Positions 8,988-16,571 are shown, counted from the first letter of the stretch. The stretch: DNA of 64,000 bases from Nitrospira sp. (GCA_029865225.1 JAOUHJ010000001.1:114442-178441); one strand, 5' to 3'. A program made the numbers and translations. The notes: generated by a model from the sequence alone, not told the origin.

Positions 8988-10166
8988 ATGTCTATCCCCG
9001 TTACCTTCTTAAGGGCGGTCCTTTTCATCACCGGACTTTTTGCCCCAGCCACCATCCCTGTATTTGCTCAAGCGCCAGAGTTTCCATTTGACGTCCAGCT
9101 CGTGGAGCCATTAGGCTTTCGTGTACAGCCGGGGATAAGCGACGTTTTCGTCCTGCCGAATCGCAACTACCTTCAGCCACCCGCACGGGTTACGGTGCTG
9201 GGCGCCACGGGGCCACTCTGGCAAACAGGGACATTTTGTAATGTGCAATACAGCGGGAAGCAAGGGTTCATCCGCTGTGACGCGCAGGACCTTATGACGG
9301 TGGTTGATACCTCGTCTCCCGAACCAGTAGTCGCGGGGCAACAATGTACTCCATCAATGGAAAGTGGTCCGTTTTATACTCCCAAAGAGCCTCCGACTCC
9401 GGGGAGAAACGCGTTTGGAGTTCGGTTCTGTGATGGTGAACACGACTGTATCGACTTCTGCGCGAAGCACTGCACGTTGTGCACGAACAAATGGAAGGAA
9501 ACTGCAAGTGGGAACGATGGGGCGACCAGTTGTCCAACCGCACCGACGACGGGTGAAGGGTTAGTGCCAGAAGCTGCGACCGATCCCATTCATAGTCTTG
9601 ACTACATAGAGGTACCGGCCAATGAACGGGCAGGAGCGGATGCCGCTGCCGGATTAACTCGATTGAATGAGCATATAGCCCAATCACCAGCCTGGAGAAG
9701 TGCCGGCTACAGTGTAAGAGTCGTGAACTGCTATCGTCCCCCTCTTGAGGAGATAGAAAAGATATGCAACTTGATCTTGAAGGGGACTCATGTCTTGAAC
9801 AAATACCCCAATGACCCTCGCAAGAAAGAGCAGTTTTCAGGACACCTCAATCCCCCAAGAAATAAGGGACTGACCTGGCCTGGTGCGAATCCTCATAGTG
9901 CCGGGCAAGCCTGTGACCTGGTGGTCCTGGATCGGAACGGTCGCCCGTGGTTTGACTCCGCGGCCGGGCCTGGCACCGAGCGGCATTCTCCAGAACAAAG
10001 GACGGCTCTTCAGATGCTTGATGAAGCCGTGACGGCTTCGGGAGGACGAAGGCTCAGGTACGAAGCCTGGCACTATGAGTGGGGCAACTCAACTGCTGGT
10101 TCCCGTTGTACGCATCCGCAATGCGATCGTGAACACTGGCCGCCTTGTGGAAATCCAAACTGCTGA
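8988..10166 (+). CDS. Secreted M15-type (D-Ala-D-Ala peptidase-like) protein (392 aa)
   Basis: It has a signal peptide (MSIPVTFLRAVLFITGLFAP, then VFAQ), an SH3b-like segment about residues 60-105, and a Cys-rich middle part (CDGEHDCIDFCAKHCTLC). The C-terminal half has the M15 metallopeptidase landmarks: H303-x6-D310 in HSAGQACD, and E359 with H362 in EAWHYEW, the expected zinc ligands and catalytic Glu. The family cleaves D-Ala peptides in peptidoglycan. The start is set at 8988, because the longer frame from 8925 would bury the signal peptide; the shorter choice has an AGG-type ribosome-binding site. The tail beyond EAWHYEW carries four extra Cys. Its 3' end overlaps the minus-strand paralogue 2. 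Confidence 0.75.
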   Translation: MSIPVTFLRAVLFITGLFAPATIPVFAQAPEFPFDVQLVEPLGFRVQPGISDVFVLPNRNYLQPPARVTVLGATGPLWQTGTFCNVQYSGKQGFIRCDAQDLMTVVDTSSPEPVVAGQQCTPSMESGPFYTPKEPPTPGRNAFGVRFCDGEHDCIDFCAKHCTLCTNKWKETASGNDGATSCPTAPTTGEGLVPEAATDPIHSLDYIEVPANERAGADAAAGLTRLNEHIAQSPAWRSAGYSVRVVNCYRPPLEEIEKICNLILKGTHVLNKYPNDPRKKEQFSGHLNPPRNKGLTWPGANPHSAGQACDLVVLDRNGRPWFDSAAGPGTERHSPEQRTALQMLDEAVTASGGRRLRYEAWHYEWGNSTAGSRCTHPQCDREHWPPCGNPNC

Positions 10167-10476
10167 TAGGAACTTCCGCCCAACTGACTAGGCCAGCCAG
10201 CGACAGAGCGTGGCGGAAGCAGATTCCAAACTTTTGTGTGACTGCTCCGCAGATCAAGAGGAGCTTGGCTTCAAACGCCAGACACCTGAGTGCCTGGAGG
10301 TCGTTGAGGCCGAACGAAGTGCCGTTATGCCAGGCGCCGGCCTGATCCTTGAACGGTCGCGAAAAGGTCGTCGCGAAGAACGGGCCCTTCTCGCTGACGT
10401 TCTGCCAGATCGTCGCCTTGATGTTCCCACATCGCAGCGTGGTTGCTGGTCGTTTGGATGAATTGTTGGTCGCCAT
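10054..10476 (-). CDS. Conserved small protein, paralogue 2, with run-on C-terminus (140 aa)
   Basis: Residues 1-71 match paralogues 1 and 3 (RCGNIKATIWQN, GPFFATTFSRPFKDQAGAWH, TSFGLNDLQAL), but the normal ending at AKEW..LKR is lost after FEAK. The frame then runs for about 70 unrelated residues into sequence antisense to the 3' end of the M15-like gene. The usual terminator is also absent. This looks like a copy truncated at its 3' end by a rearrangement, with a chance extension. The N-terminal domain may still be functional. Confidence 0.55.
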   Translation of the reverse strand: MATNNSSKRPATTLRCGNIKATIWQNVSEKGPFFATTFSRPFKDQAGAWHNGTSFGLNDLQALRCLAFEAKLLLICGAVTQKFGICFRHALSLAGLVSWAEVPISSLDFHKAASVHDRIADAYNGNQQLSCPTHSARLRT

Positions 10477-10690
10477 CTTGGTTCCTCCTTATGTGAAGTG
10501 AAGGTGACTCTCTCACGGGAGGAGGAGAGGCACCGTACAGTTCACAGAGGAAACAGCAGGCAGAGGCCGGAACCGGCGGACCGGAGAGGACCACGCAGCG
10601 AGAGTGACAGGATACTGGCGCGAGCGATGCGCCTCGCAGGTTAGAGCCGGTCGGCTATCGCCGTTGGCGACCAGAACTATCTCAACGACA
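10477..10690 (-). promoter_or_regulatory. Conserved leader upstream of paralogue 2
   Basis: It matches the leader of paralogue 1 over about 200 bases, including the AAGGAGG site, the CTCTCACGGGAGGAGGAGAGG block and the GC-rich stems. It has been retained even though the gene's 3' end is lost. Confidence 0.5.
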
Positions 10691-10852
10691 CGGAGGGGGA
10701 TGAAGGCCCTCGCCTTAAAAGTTCGAAAAGGTCAATACTAACAACGGCTTGAAATCGTGACGGTTTCCCCGTTTTATCAGGCAAATCAAGACGTTGATGG
10801 GTTTCTACTGATTCGATTGATTCTGCTGAGTGCGGTCTGTTTTGCAGAGTTT

Positions 10853-10870
10853 TAGCACATATTTAGCACA
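10853..10870. promoter_or_regulatory. Tandem TAGCACA motif (internal copy)
   Basis: TAGCACA-N4-TAGCACA with 11-bp spacing, as near both island ends. The roughly 170 bases that follow also match the sequence downstream of the left copy. It may mark a former element end inside the island. Confidence 0.4.
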
Positions 10871-10989
10871 TCGAAGGCCCGTTGAATGAACAGACTAGAA
10901 GCGCTCGTGACTACCTGAGAGTGGACAATCGGTTTCAGACTCCCTGCAATTCTCGGCGAACTCATTCCACTCGGTCTTCGAAGTCGTAT

Positions 10990-11026
10990 GGAAAATAAGG
11001 AAGCCCCCGGAGGGCCGAAGGCTTCC
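10990..11026 (-). terminator. Hairpin terminator of the third small paralogue
   Basis: The stem GGAAGCC/GGCTTCC (10999-11005 with 11020-11026) has a T-rich minus-strand tail (TTATTTTCC). It is homologous to the hairpin after paralogue 1. Confidence 0.6.
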
Positions 11027-11038
11027 CTGTGAAGCACC

Positions 11039-11293
11039 TCAGCGCTTCAAGGCACGAGCTGCGATCCACTCCTTCGCCTCAAAGGCGACATTCATCAGCG
11101 CCTCCAGGTCGTTGAGACGGAACGAGGTGCCGTTATGCGTATTCCGACCCAAGCCGGCCTGATCTTTGAACGGGCGAGAGAAGGTCGTTGCGAAGAACGG
11201 GCCCTTCTCACTGACGTTCTGCCAGATCGTGGCCTTGATGTTCCCACATCGCAGCGTGGTTGCCGGTCGTTTGGATAAAGTGTTGGTCGCCAT
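11039..11293 (-). CDS. Conserved small protein, paralogue 3 (84 aa)
   Basis: Same family as 1133-1378, with intact C-terminus (FEAKEWIAARALKR). A short insertion/substitution (GLGRNTHNG in place of GAWHNG) is the main difference. The start at 11291-11293 follows AGGAGG. Leader, gene, terminator and about 150 downstream bases are shared with copy 1, so the duplicated unit is roughly 640 bp. Function unknown. Confidence 0.75.
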   Translation of the reverse strand: MATNTLSKRPATTLRCGNIKATIWQNVSEKGPFFATTFSRPFKDQAGLGRNTHNGTSFRLNDLEALMNVAFEAKEWIAARALKR

Positions 11294-11490
11294 CTCGTTT
11301 CCTCCTTGTGTGCCCTCCAAAATTATTATCTCACGAAAGGAGGAGAGGCACCGCACAGGTCACCGAGGAAACCTGAGGCAGAGGCCGGAACCGGCGGGCC
11401 GGAGAGGGACACGCAGCGAAAGCGACAACTTACTGGCACGAGCGATGTGCCTCGCAGGTGCTAACTGGTCGATCTTAGCCGGAGACGACT
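11294..11490 (-). promoter_or_regulatory. Conserved leader upstream of paralogue 3
   Basis: Third copy of the leader. The block nearest the start codon has drifted (GTGTGCCCTCC in place of the direct match), while the distal GC-rich stems stay conserved. That pattern favours a functional role for the distal part. Confidence 0.45.
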
Positions 11491-11953
11491 AGAAATTCAG
11501 GGGGGCGATGGCAAGCACTCGCGGACATCTACCAGTCTCAATCTTCGCCCGCCCGTTTAGTAAATGTGTAATTGCAACCCACGAGCCGAACAGTCTCTTC
11601 AGGATTTTGCCAGCGATCAGCCTGAGAAGTTTCTTTGAATCCCCTCTCTCGTATCGCGCGGAAAGAAGGTTGAAGGGCTCCTGATCATCTTCCCCTCATA
11701 ACCTATTGCCTGATCAGAGGGCCATCCCAATCGGCCAGCCCAACTTCGCGCATTCTCTTCGATGCTACATAGGTAGAGGTTCGTAGCATACCACCCGCTG
11801 ACTGTGCCTCTAGTAAAGTTTTGGCTGAAATTAGAGCTAACCCCTAGGTTCTACGGACTTCTGACTTCCATTATCATTTGGTTGACATCGGTTTCCATAT
11901 CATGTCGGTACCGAAGTTATAGGAAGTCGTGGTGTTGAGGAAGGTGGAAAGCG
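11491..11953. other. Intergenic stretch before the peptide cluster
   Basis: No gene supported. It separates the minus-strand paralogue from the plus-strand cluster and presumably holds the cluster promoter; none was confidently identified. Confidence 0.35.
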
Positions 11954-12079
11954 ATGAGACTGCGAGGAATTTCCGAAGACTCCCCCCGGTACAGGCCTGA
12001 AGGGTCGCGGGTAGGGATATGGCATGAGGGTCTCCGGCCAGGCTCGGCAGTCAAGCTGTACATGCCAATCTGGGAGTGA
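11954..12079 (+). CDS. Possible short ORF upstream of the PatA-like protease (41 aa)
   Basis: An ATG preceded by GAGGAAGGTGG opens a 41-codon frame starting MRLRGISEDSPRY and ending YMPIWE. It lies 68 bases upstream of the protease in the same direction. It lacks the MPGF-type motif of the other peptides and has no cysteine. It could be a leader ORF, an unrelated peptide or chance. Confidence 0.3.
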   Translation: MRLRGISEDSPRYRPEGSRVGIWHEGLRPGSAVKLYMPIWE

Positions 12080-12147
12080 GTGACACAAGTGTGTGAGTAG
12101 CAGAGGGAATTGGACGTGAGCCTTGTTTCGGTCACAAAGGAAACACC

Positions 12148-13017
12148 ATGACGCCGTTGGAGTTGGTGATGCTTGCCCCGCTTATGGAACGTACCAGCGG
12201 GAGCCCCCAGGTGACGATCGGGCTCATTGATGGCCCGGTCGCGAAGACGCACCCTGATCTTGCCGCTGCGCATCTTCGAGAAATCCCGGGAAACAACGGC
12301 GGCGCTTGCACGCAACCCAGTAGCGTGGCTTGTGTGCATGGGACATTTGTGGCCGGAATCTTGTGTGCCAAGCGCGGGTCGGCCGCCCCGGCTATTTGTC
12401 CGGACTGTACGCTCCTGATCCGTCCCATCTTTTCAGAGACAGTCGCGGTCGATCCGCAGTTGCCGAGTGCGAAGCCTGAAGAACTGGCGCGCGCGATCCT
12501 GGCCTGTGTGGAGGCCGGCGCACGAGTGATCAACTTGAGCCTGGCACTGGCCCAGCCTTCGACTAAAGGGGAGCGCGACTTAGAAGACGCCTTGGACCAT
12601 GCCACCAAACGTGGAGTGCTGATCGTGGCCGCAGCGGGCAATCAAGGCACGGTCGGCAGCACGGCGATCACGCGGCACCCCTGGGTCATCCCTGTGGCAG
12701 CCTGTACCCTCGAAGGGCGACCGATGCAGGAATCAAACTTCGGGCGTTCGATAGGGAACAGAGGGGTGAGTGCGCCCGGGGACAGCGTCACGAGCCTGGG
12801 AGCTGAGGGCCAACCCCTGACCTTTGGTGGCACTAGTGCGGCGGCGCCGTTTGTGACGGGAGCGATCGCCTTGCTCTGGTCCACCTTCCCGGCGGCCACG
12901 GCCGCTGACATAAAGCAGGCGATCCATCAAGCCCATCACGGACGTCGAGCAACCGTGGTTCCCCCGGTGCTCAATGCCTGGGCCGCGTATCAAGCACTCG
13001 CGAATAGGATGGGATGA
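12148..13017 (+). CDS. PatA/PatG-like subtilisin (S8) protease (289 aa)
   Basis: A compact subtilisin domain with no signal peptide, so probably cytoplasmic. The catalytic triad is D28 (GLIDGP), H64 (CVHGTFVAG) and S230 (GGTSAAAPF); the oxyanion Asn is N165 (AAGNQG). The opening LELVMLAPLMERTSG and the domain pattern match the protease part of cyanobactin PatA/PatG enzymes, which cut leader peptides and, in PatG, macrocyclise cores. Here the protease is a stand-alone gene; the PatG C-terminal domain is encoded separately at 13287. The start is supported by AAGGAAA. A cluster of small proteins follows in the same direction. Assignment as peptide-maturation protease is inferred from family and context. 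Confidence 0.85.
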   Translation: MTPLELVMLAPLMERTSGSPQVTIGLIDGPVAKTHPDLAAAHLREIPGNNGGACTQPSSVACVHGTFVAGILCAKRGSAAPAICPDCTLLIRPIFSETVAVDPQLPSAKPEELARAILACVEAGARVINLSLALAQPSTKGERDLEDALDHATKRGVLIVAAAGNQGTVGSTAITRHPWVIPVAACTLEGRPMQESNFGRSIGNRGVSAPGDSVTSLGAEGQPLTFGGTSAAAPFVTGAIALLWSTFPAATAADIKQAIHQAHHGRRATVVPPVLNAWAAYQALANRMG

Positions 13018-13039
13018 ATCTAACAAGGAGGTGAGGACT

Positions 13040-13240
13040 ATGCCAGACGAGGATGCGACGAAGGGCCATCAGCCGCACAGAGTACGCCTTCCCGGATTTA
13101 TGGCGGAGGAAGACCTGGGGTTGGGGGACGTCGTCAAGCGGGTGACCTATGCCATGGGCATCAAACCTTGTGGGGGCTGTGAGGCTCGGGCTGCAGCAAT
13201 GAATCGCTGGATGGTGTTCTCGGGTCGCCATACAAAATAG
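13040..13240 (+). CDS. Small putative precursor with LPGF motif and CGGC (66 aa)
   Basis: The start follows AAGGAGG. Residues 17-27 (RLPGFMAEEDL) carry the same motif as the downstream MPGF peptides. The rest, GLGDVVKRVTYAMGIKPC then GGCEARAAAMNRWMVF, is a type of short tail I recognise from many bacterial hypothetical proteins. Two cysteines in a CGGC arrangement could bind metal or form a disulfide. It sits between the protease and the PatG-C gene, tightly spaced to both, so it is probably co-expressed and a substrate or partner. Confidence 0.7.
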   Translation: MPDEDATKGHQPHRVRLPGFMAEEDLGLGDVVKRVTYAMGIKPCGGCEARAAAMNRWMVFSGRHTK

Positions 13241-13286
13241 ACCGATGTGAATTGGCCACCCCCATAACAAAAAAGGAGAAGCGATA

Positions 13287-14201
13287 ATGGAGACTGAACC
13301 AGTGAACCCAGCAACTGAGCTCCCACCTATGGCACCGGCACCGCCGAGCGTGCCACCGCCCGGTGGCCCCACAAGACCCTCACCAATGCCTGGAAGCTGC
13401 CCGACCTGTGCAGGGGGTATGGCGGCTGCGCCTCCGTCATATATCTATGCCATCGGCCGGGTCGAGGCGCGTTTTCCTAGTTCCTCTGTGGAAAAGGAAT
13501 TTGCCCAGGCGACGGGCCGTGCCGATACAAAGGGGAAGACCGATCAAGAGGCCTTTTATGCCGTGCTCTCACACAAAGAGCACCGCTACCTTGTCCGGCA
13601 CCTGTGCTGGGTGTTGACCGTTCAGGGACTTGACACCTATATCCTGAAGCCACGAGACCCTGCAGACCTCGATCTCTTAGTGGAAGCGATCCGTCCAGCG
13701 CCGAGCCCCCTGGACCTTGATGTCGTCGTCGGAATGAAGGGCCCCATCGCCCCGCCCGACCTGTGTAATGGCCTGATGGTGCCACTGGTCGCGTTTGATC
13801 AGATTTATTCCTTCACCCGTGAGGCCCTCATCAAGTCGATCCCGAAACCGGAGAAAATGGCGGCCGAGAAGTTTACGGCCACAGCCGGCGAACTCCTCGA
13901 TCGGATTATGCAGATGACGGACAATGCCGGCGCGACGGACGACCACCGGGCGTCGAATTACCTTGCCATGCGCTATCCGGCTATCTATGCCACGGCAACC
14001 GAATGTTATGGACGGGATTGTTCCCTTAGCGCGGTCCATGTCCAGCCGTCGGCCCTGAGTGGGACCCGCAAGATTGTCAAGGTTATCTTTTCCTTTAGGC
14101 ATCGTCAGACCGATGTGACCGAGAAGTACTTTGTGCGGGTGGATGTGACCGAGGAATTTCCCTACTTGGTCACGAAGATGTCGCCCTACTATGATCGCTA
14201 A
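13287..14201 (+). CDS. PatG C-terminal-domain protein, split from its protease (304 aa)
   Basis: A Pro-rich N-terminus (residues 11-36) and a CPTC motif (C38, C41) precede a conserved domain. Its landmarks are YIYAIGRVEARFPS, VEKEFAQATGRAD, RYLVRHLCWVLTV, DPADLDLLVEAIRP, GPIAPPDLCNGLMVP, DNAGATDDHRASNYLAMRYP and, at the end, YFVRVDVTEEFPYLV. This is the domain found at the C-terminus of PatA/PatG-family cyanobactin maturation proteases, where its function is not settled. Here it is a separate gene 269 bases after the protease, with a small peptide gene between. The start follows AAGGAGAAG. Copies of its last 15-30 codons recur further down the cluster. Confidence 0.85.
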   Translation: METEPVNPATELPPMAPAPPSVPPPGGPTRPSPMPGSCPTCAGGMAAAPPSYIYAIGRVEARFPSSSVEKEFAQATGRADTKGKTDQEAFYAVLSHKEHRYLVRHLCWVLTVQGLDTYILKPRDPADLDLLVEAIRPAPSPLDLDVVVGMKGPIAPPDLCNGLMVPLVAFDQIYSFTREALIKSIPKPEKMAAEKFTATAGELLDRIMQMTDNAGATDDHRASNYLAMRYPAIYATATECYGRDCSLSAVHVQPSALSGTRKIVKVIFSFRHRQTDVTEKYFVRVDVTEEFPYLVTKMSPYYDR

Positions 14202-14227
14202 CATAACCACACAAGGAGGACCATATC

Positions 14228-14551
14228 ATGCACATGCCCGGATTTAACGCAGAAGGGTCTCTTTATAGGGTCCGCGTCCGCTATTCCTCGGCCTCGGTTC
14301 TTGCGGAGATCACGAGCGGAATAGTGCCAGCGCTACCTAGTTGCGCCAGTTGCGAACGGGCCTGCGACAAATGCTGGGATTGCACTGCGTCCGGCCGCGA
14401 ATGGTGTCCAACGTGCGGGGTCTGTAACTACTGCTGGGGACGGAGTTGCCCGGGTGGCGGTTCCGGTGGCGGCGGAACGACTTGTTGTGAGTTCCTCGTG
14501 AACCCGAGCCCGGGAGAAAACTGCCACTGGTGCGGACCCGAGCCATGGTAG
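14228..14551 (+). CDS. MPGF-motif Cys-rich peptide 1 (107 aa, 14 Cys)
   Basis: It starts MHMPGFNAEGSLYR after AAGGAGG, 26 bases behind the PatG-C stop. A short variable stretch leads to a body with 14 cysteines in CxxC-like spacings (CASCERACDKCWDC, CPTCGVCNYCW), plus a Gly-rich linker (GGGSGGGG) before a last CC and CHWC. It has no signal peptide or membrane segment. By architecture it is a leader-plus-core peptide of the PatG-like system, or a small metal-binding protein; the sequence does not decide. Its last codons overlap the first PatG-C tail copy. Confidence 0.75.
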   Translation: MHMPGFNAEGSLYRVRVRYSSASVLAEITSGIVPALPSCASCERACDKCWDCTASGREWCPTCGVCNYCWGRSCPGGGSGGGGTTCCEFLVNPSPGENCHWCGPEPW

Positions 14552-14634
14552 AGGAACAATGGTTCACCCGCATTGACGTGACAGAAGAATTTCCGTTTCT
14601 CGTCTCGCCGCTCGCACAGTACTTTGAACGGTAG
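14545..14634 (+). pseudogene. In-frame copy of the PatG-C 3' end (29 codons)
   Basis: It reads WFTRIDVTEEFPFLVSPLAQ then YFER and stop, aligning with YFVRVDVTEEFPYLVTKMSP then YYDR of the gene at 13287. It overlaps the stop of the preceding peptide gene, so it is a fused remnant, not an independent gene. Its divergence from the local gene suggests it came from a different PatG-C allele or locus. Confidence 0.8.
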
Positions 14635-14795
14635 TTCTCAACTGGGCAGGTGGGCGTACGGTCGATCAGTCGAGAGCTTCTTCTCTATAAGAAGGCCACG
14701 AGAGCAGCTTGTAGATGAAAGGAGGAGCGATATGGCGGGAATCCCAGCCTATACAGCCGAATATGCGTTGACCGGAAGTCGCGAAGGATCCACTC
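14588..14795 (+). repeat. Duplicated cassette, copy A
   Basis: About 200 bp are repeated at 18747-18951. The unit holds the end of the PatG-C tail, a spacer, a ribosome-binding site and the first 20 or so codons of an IPAYTAEYALTGSREG peptide. Identity is visibly highest over the coding start. Confidence 0.75.
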
Positions 14796-14995
14796 CGTAC
14801 ATAGCGCTGAATTCCAATTCCCGAGCTGGAGGGGTGAACCCGGCTCTGGTTCGATATCGCAACTTTAAGGCCTGTTATGAGAACTGTATCAATTACATAG
14901 CTCCGAGAATCCGGCTGCCCGCAGGCACCACCATTGAAGAATTCTGTATGAAGCGATGTTGGCGTCCGTGGCCCATCCCAGGGCCATGGTGGTGA
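14732..14995 (+). CDS. IPAYTAE-motif peptide (87 aa, 4 Cys)
   Basis: GAAAGGAGGAG precedes the ATG. The N-terminus MAGIPAYTAEYALTGSREG is a variant of the MPGF motif (I-P-A-Y-T-A-E-x-A-L). The body has four cysteines (CYENC and FCMKRC) and ends in a Trp/Pro-rich tail (CWRPWPIPGPWW). No signal peptide. A truncated second copy is at 18891. It is probably a substrate of the same maturation system. Confidence 0.7.
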   Translation: MAGIPAYTAEYALTGSREGSTPYIALNSNSRAGGVNPALVRYRNFKACYENCINYIAPRIRLPAGTTIEEFCMKRCWRPWPIPGPWW

Positions 14996-15074
14996 TGTAT
15001 CGGGAATAATTGCTCCAGGTGGTGGTGGGAGTCGGTAGGTATCATTGCGGTAGGCTGAGAAGGAGGTATTCGTC

Positions 15075-15338
15075 ATGAAGATGCCAGGTTTTAATGCAGA
15101 GGCTTCCATGTATAGAACGAACAAGACCTACCAATCTGAATACGGCAGCTTGGTAGCTGGGACATTGGGGACGGTCATTCCACAGGGATGGGAATGGAAG
15201 TGTCAATGGGTGTGGGTACCAGATGAACCTAGGGACTGCTCGACAATGCGCTGCCAGCCTCCCCTTGTGTGCTGCGATTGCATAGGTCGGCCGCGTTGCA
15301 CAACCCGCGAGCAGTGTGACAGAGAATGCAGATTCTGA
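15075..15338 (+). CDS. MPGF-motif Cys-rich peptide 2 (87 aa, 9 Cys)
   Basis: It starts MKMPGFNAEASMYRTNKTYQ after AAGGAGG. A hydrophobic, Trp-containing middle (GWEWKCQWVWVP) leads to a C-terminal part with nine cysteines in all, including a CC pair (VCCDC). Only the first 14 or so residues resemble the sister peptides, the expected pattern for a conserved recognition segment and a variable core. Confidence 0.75.
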   Translation: MKMPGFNAEASMYRTNKTYQSEYGSLVAGTLGTVIPQGWEWKCQWVWVPDEPRDCSTMRCQPPLVCCDCIGRPRCTTREQCDRECRF

Positions 15339-15646
15339 GAAAGTAGATTCGTTGAATCATTTGAACCCAGCAAAAGACTTGGATCATGAATCTGCCATGA
15401 TTTACGGCGGATACCTCAACCAATCAAACTGAGGAAGGTCCGATTAATTCGCGTTTGCACTGAGAGGAACAAAACAACGGGGTCGAACCCCTTAAACTCG
15501 CCCGAGGAGAAATGTGAACGTCGTAAGGGGAGAGGGGGGTGTGAACCACGTCCCGCGTAGGGTGGGACCGAGGAGTTTCCATTTCGGTTACCATGATGTC
15601 ATCCTATTATGATCGGTAACTTTTCCTAACTGAAAGGGAAGGCAAA
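15339..15646. other. Spacer between peptide genes
   Basis: Non-coding, and contains the frameshifted PatG-C tail at 15561-15619. Nothing else is recognised. Confidence 0.5.
15561..15619 (+). pseudogene. Frameshifted copy of the PatG-C 3' end
   Basis: It encodes TEEFPFRLP and, after one missing base, MSSYYDR and stop, against TEEFPYLVT and MSPYYDR in the intact gene. It is positioned, like the real gene end, just upstream of a peptide gene. Confidence 0.75.
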
Positions 15647-15985
15647 ATGAATACTATGAACCTCTCAGGATTTTCCGCTGAAGCCTCACACTACGTCAGT
15701 CCAATGCAGTATCGTAATACTTCAACACTGGGGCATGGACATTATGCGCACAATTCTGTTGTGTCACAGCAGCTGACCTGCGATTCTAACTGTCTAGAAC
15801 AGTGTCGAAGCGATTGTCAGGTTGAATGCCAGTATGAACCCCCTGGATATGAACATGCGAAATGCATCACTGAATGCTATAGGAAAAGCGATTGCTACAA
15901 TCGGTGCTGTACGCACCTCAGCTGTGGGCCGTGCGTAGGCTTTCAGCAGTGTTCCGATGGAAGCCAGAGACCGTGTTCATGCTGA
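15647..15985 (+). CDS. SGF-motif Cys-rich peptide 3 (112 aa, 15 Cys)
   Basis: The N-terminus MNTMNLSGFSAEASHY is a variant of the shared motif. Fifteen cysteines follow in a periodic CxxxC pattern (CLEQCRSDCQVEC), with later CC and C-P-C elements, and the protein ends CSC. It has the highest cysteine content in the cluster. GAAAGGGAAGG precedes the start. A clear hairpin terminator lies 16 bases after the stop, so this peptide may close a transcription unit. Confidence 0.75.
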   Translation: MNTMNLSGFSAEASHYVSPMQYRNTSTLGHGHYAHNSVVSQQLTCDSNCLEQCRSDCQVECQYEPPGYEHAKCITECYRKSDCYNRCCTHLSCGPCVGFQQCSDGSQRPCSC

Positions 15986-15998
15986 TGTCTCGCTAGGT

Positions 15999-16028
15999 GC
16001 CACGGGTGGGTGAGCCACCCGTGTTTAA
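15999..16028 (+). terminator. Rho-independent terminator after peptide 3
   Basis: The 9-bp stem CACGGGTGG/CCACCCGTG (16001-16009 with 16015-16023), loop GTGAG, is followed by TTTAAC. A related inverted copy of the stem base occurs at about 16055-16072. Confidence 0.65.
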
Positions 16029-16084
16029 CATCTTAGAGCGGACTAACGGACAGGTCATCTGCCCGTGGCACCTGGCGTGGGGCT

Positions 16085-16135
16085 GTAACAGAGGAGTTTC
16101 CTTACTTGGTCACCAAGATGTCGCCGTACTTATGA
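16085..16135 (+). pseudogene. PatG-C 3' end copy, nearly identical to the parent
   Basis: It translates as VTEEFPYLVTKMSPYL and stop. Fifteen consecutive residues match the end of the gene at 13287. It is followed by a decayed peptide start at 16171. Confidence 0.8.
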
Positions 16136-16170
16136 GCGTTCAACTTAACCATCCGATAGGATTGTATGAA

Positions 16171-16398
16171 ATGAATCCGATGAATGTGCCCGAAAACAGG
16201 AGTAGGGTTACATCTTGTTCTGTGCATGTAAGACCAAATGGGGGTTGGGGACCGATTAGCCACGGGAGAAGGATCCCGATGGGCAGGGTAGGCAGCAAGG
16301 AACATGCCCCGGGAAAGGGGCTGTTCACTGAACTTGGGGACCGAGATGTCGCCGCACGTATGACCGTTGAACCTGAAATGATACGAGGCGCGCTATAA
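16171..16398 (+). pseudogene. Decayed peptide gene
   Basis: An open frame beginning MNPMNVPENRS, resembling the MNTMNLSGF start of peptide 3, with the motif destroyed. Its ribosome-binding site is weak and its last third is made of another decayed PatG-C tail. It is read as a dead duplicate. Confidence 0.4.
16327..16372 (+). pseudogene. Strongly decayed PatG-C tail
   Basis: The nucleotide core GATGTCGCCGCACGTATGACCG parallels GATGTCGCCGTACTTATGAGCG in the copy at 16085 (mismatched bases, same length). The reading frame is lost. Confidence 0.5.
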
Positions 16399-16510
16399 TT
16401 TAACATTCCAGAGGTTACCGACGAAGACTCGCTCTATAAAGTGAGCACACAGTACAGTGTGTCGCCACCACTCAGTGCCTGACCGGTATCAGTGCGAAGT
16501 TGCTTTGTCA

Positions 16511-16548
16511 GGGATGTGTAATGTCACCATTTTGTGACTATTGAACCT
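16511..16548 (+). pseudogene. Strongly decayed PatG-C tail directly before peptide 4
   Basis: The pattern AATGTCACC..TGTGACTATTGAACC parallels the two preceding remnants and is followed by a ribosome-binding site and a live peptide gene. Confidence 0.5.
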
Positions 16549-16571
16549 GAGTATGACAGGAGGCTCACATC

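Noticed and set aside
12148..14201. A complete cyanobactin biosynthesis cluster
   Set aside because: No YcaO/PatD-like cyclodehydratase, oxidase or prenyltransferase lies nearby, and the peptides lack the usual short core-and-recognition layout.
15997..16398. 133-codon gene from the ATG at 15997
   Set aside because: The beginning lies over the terminator hairpin and there is no ribosome-binding site; only the part from 16171 resembles a decayed peptide.
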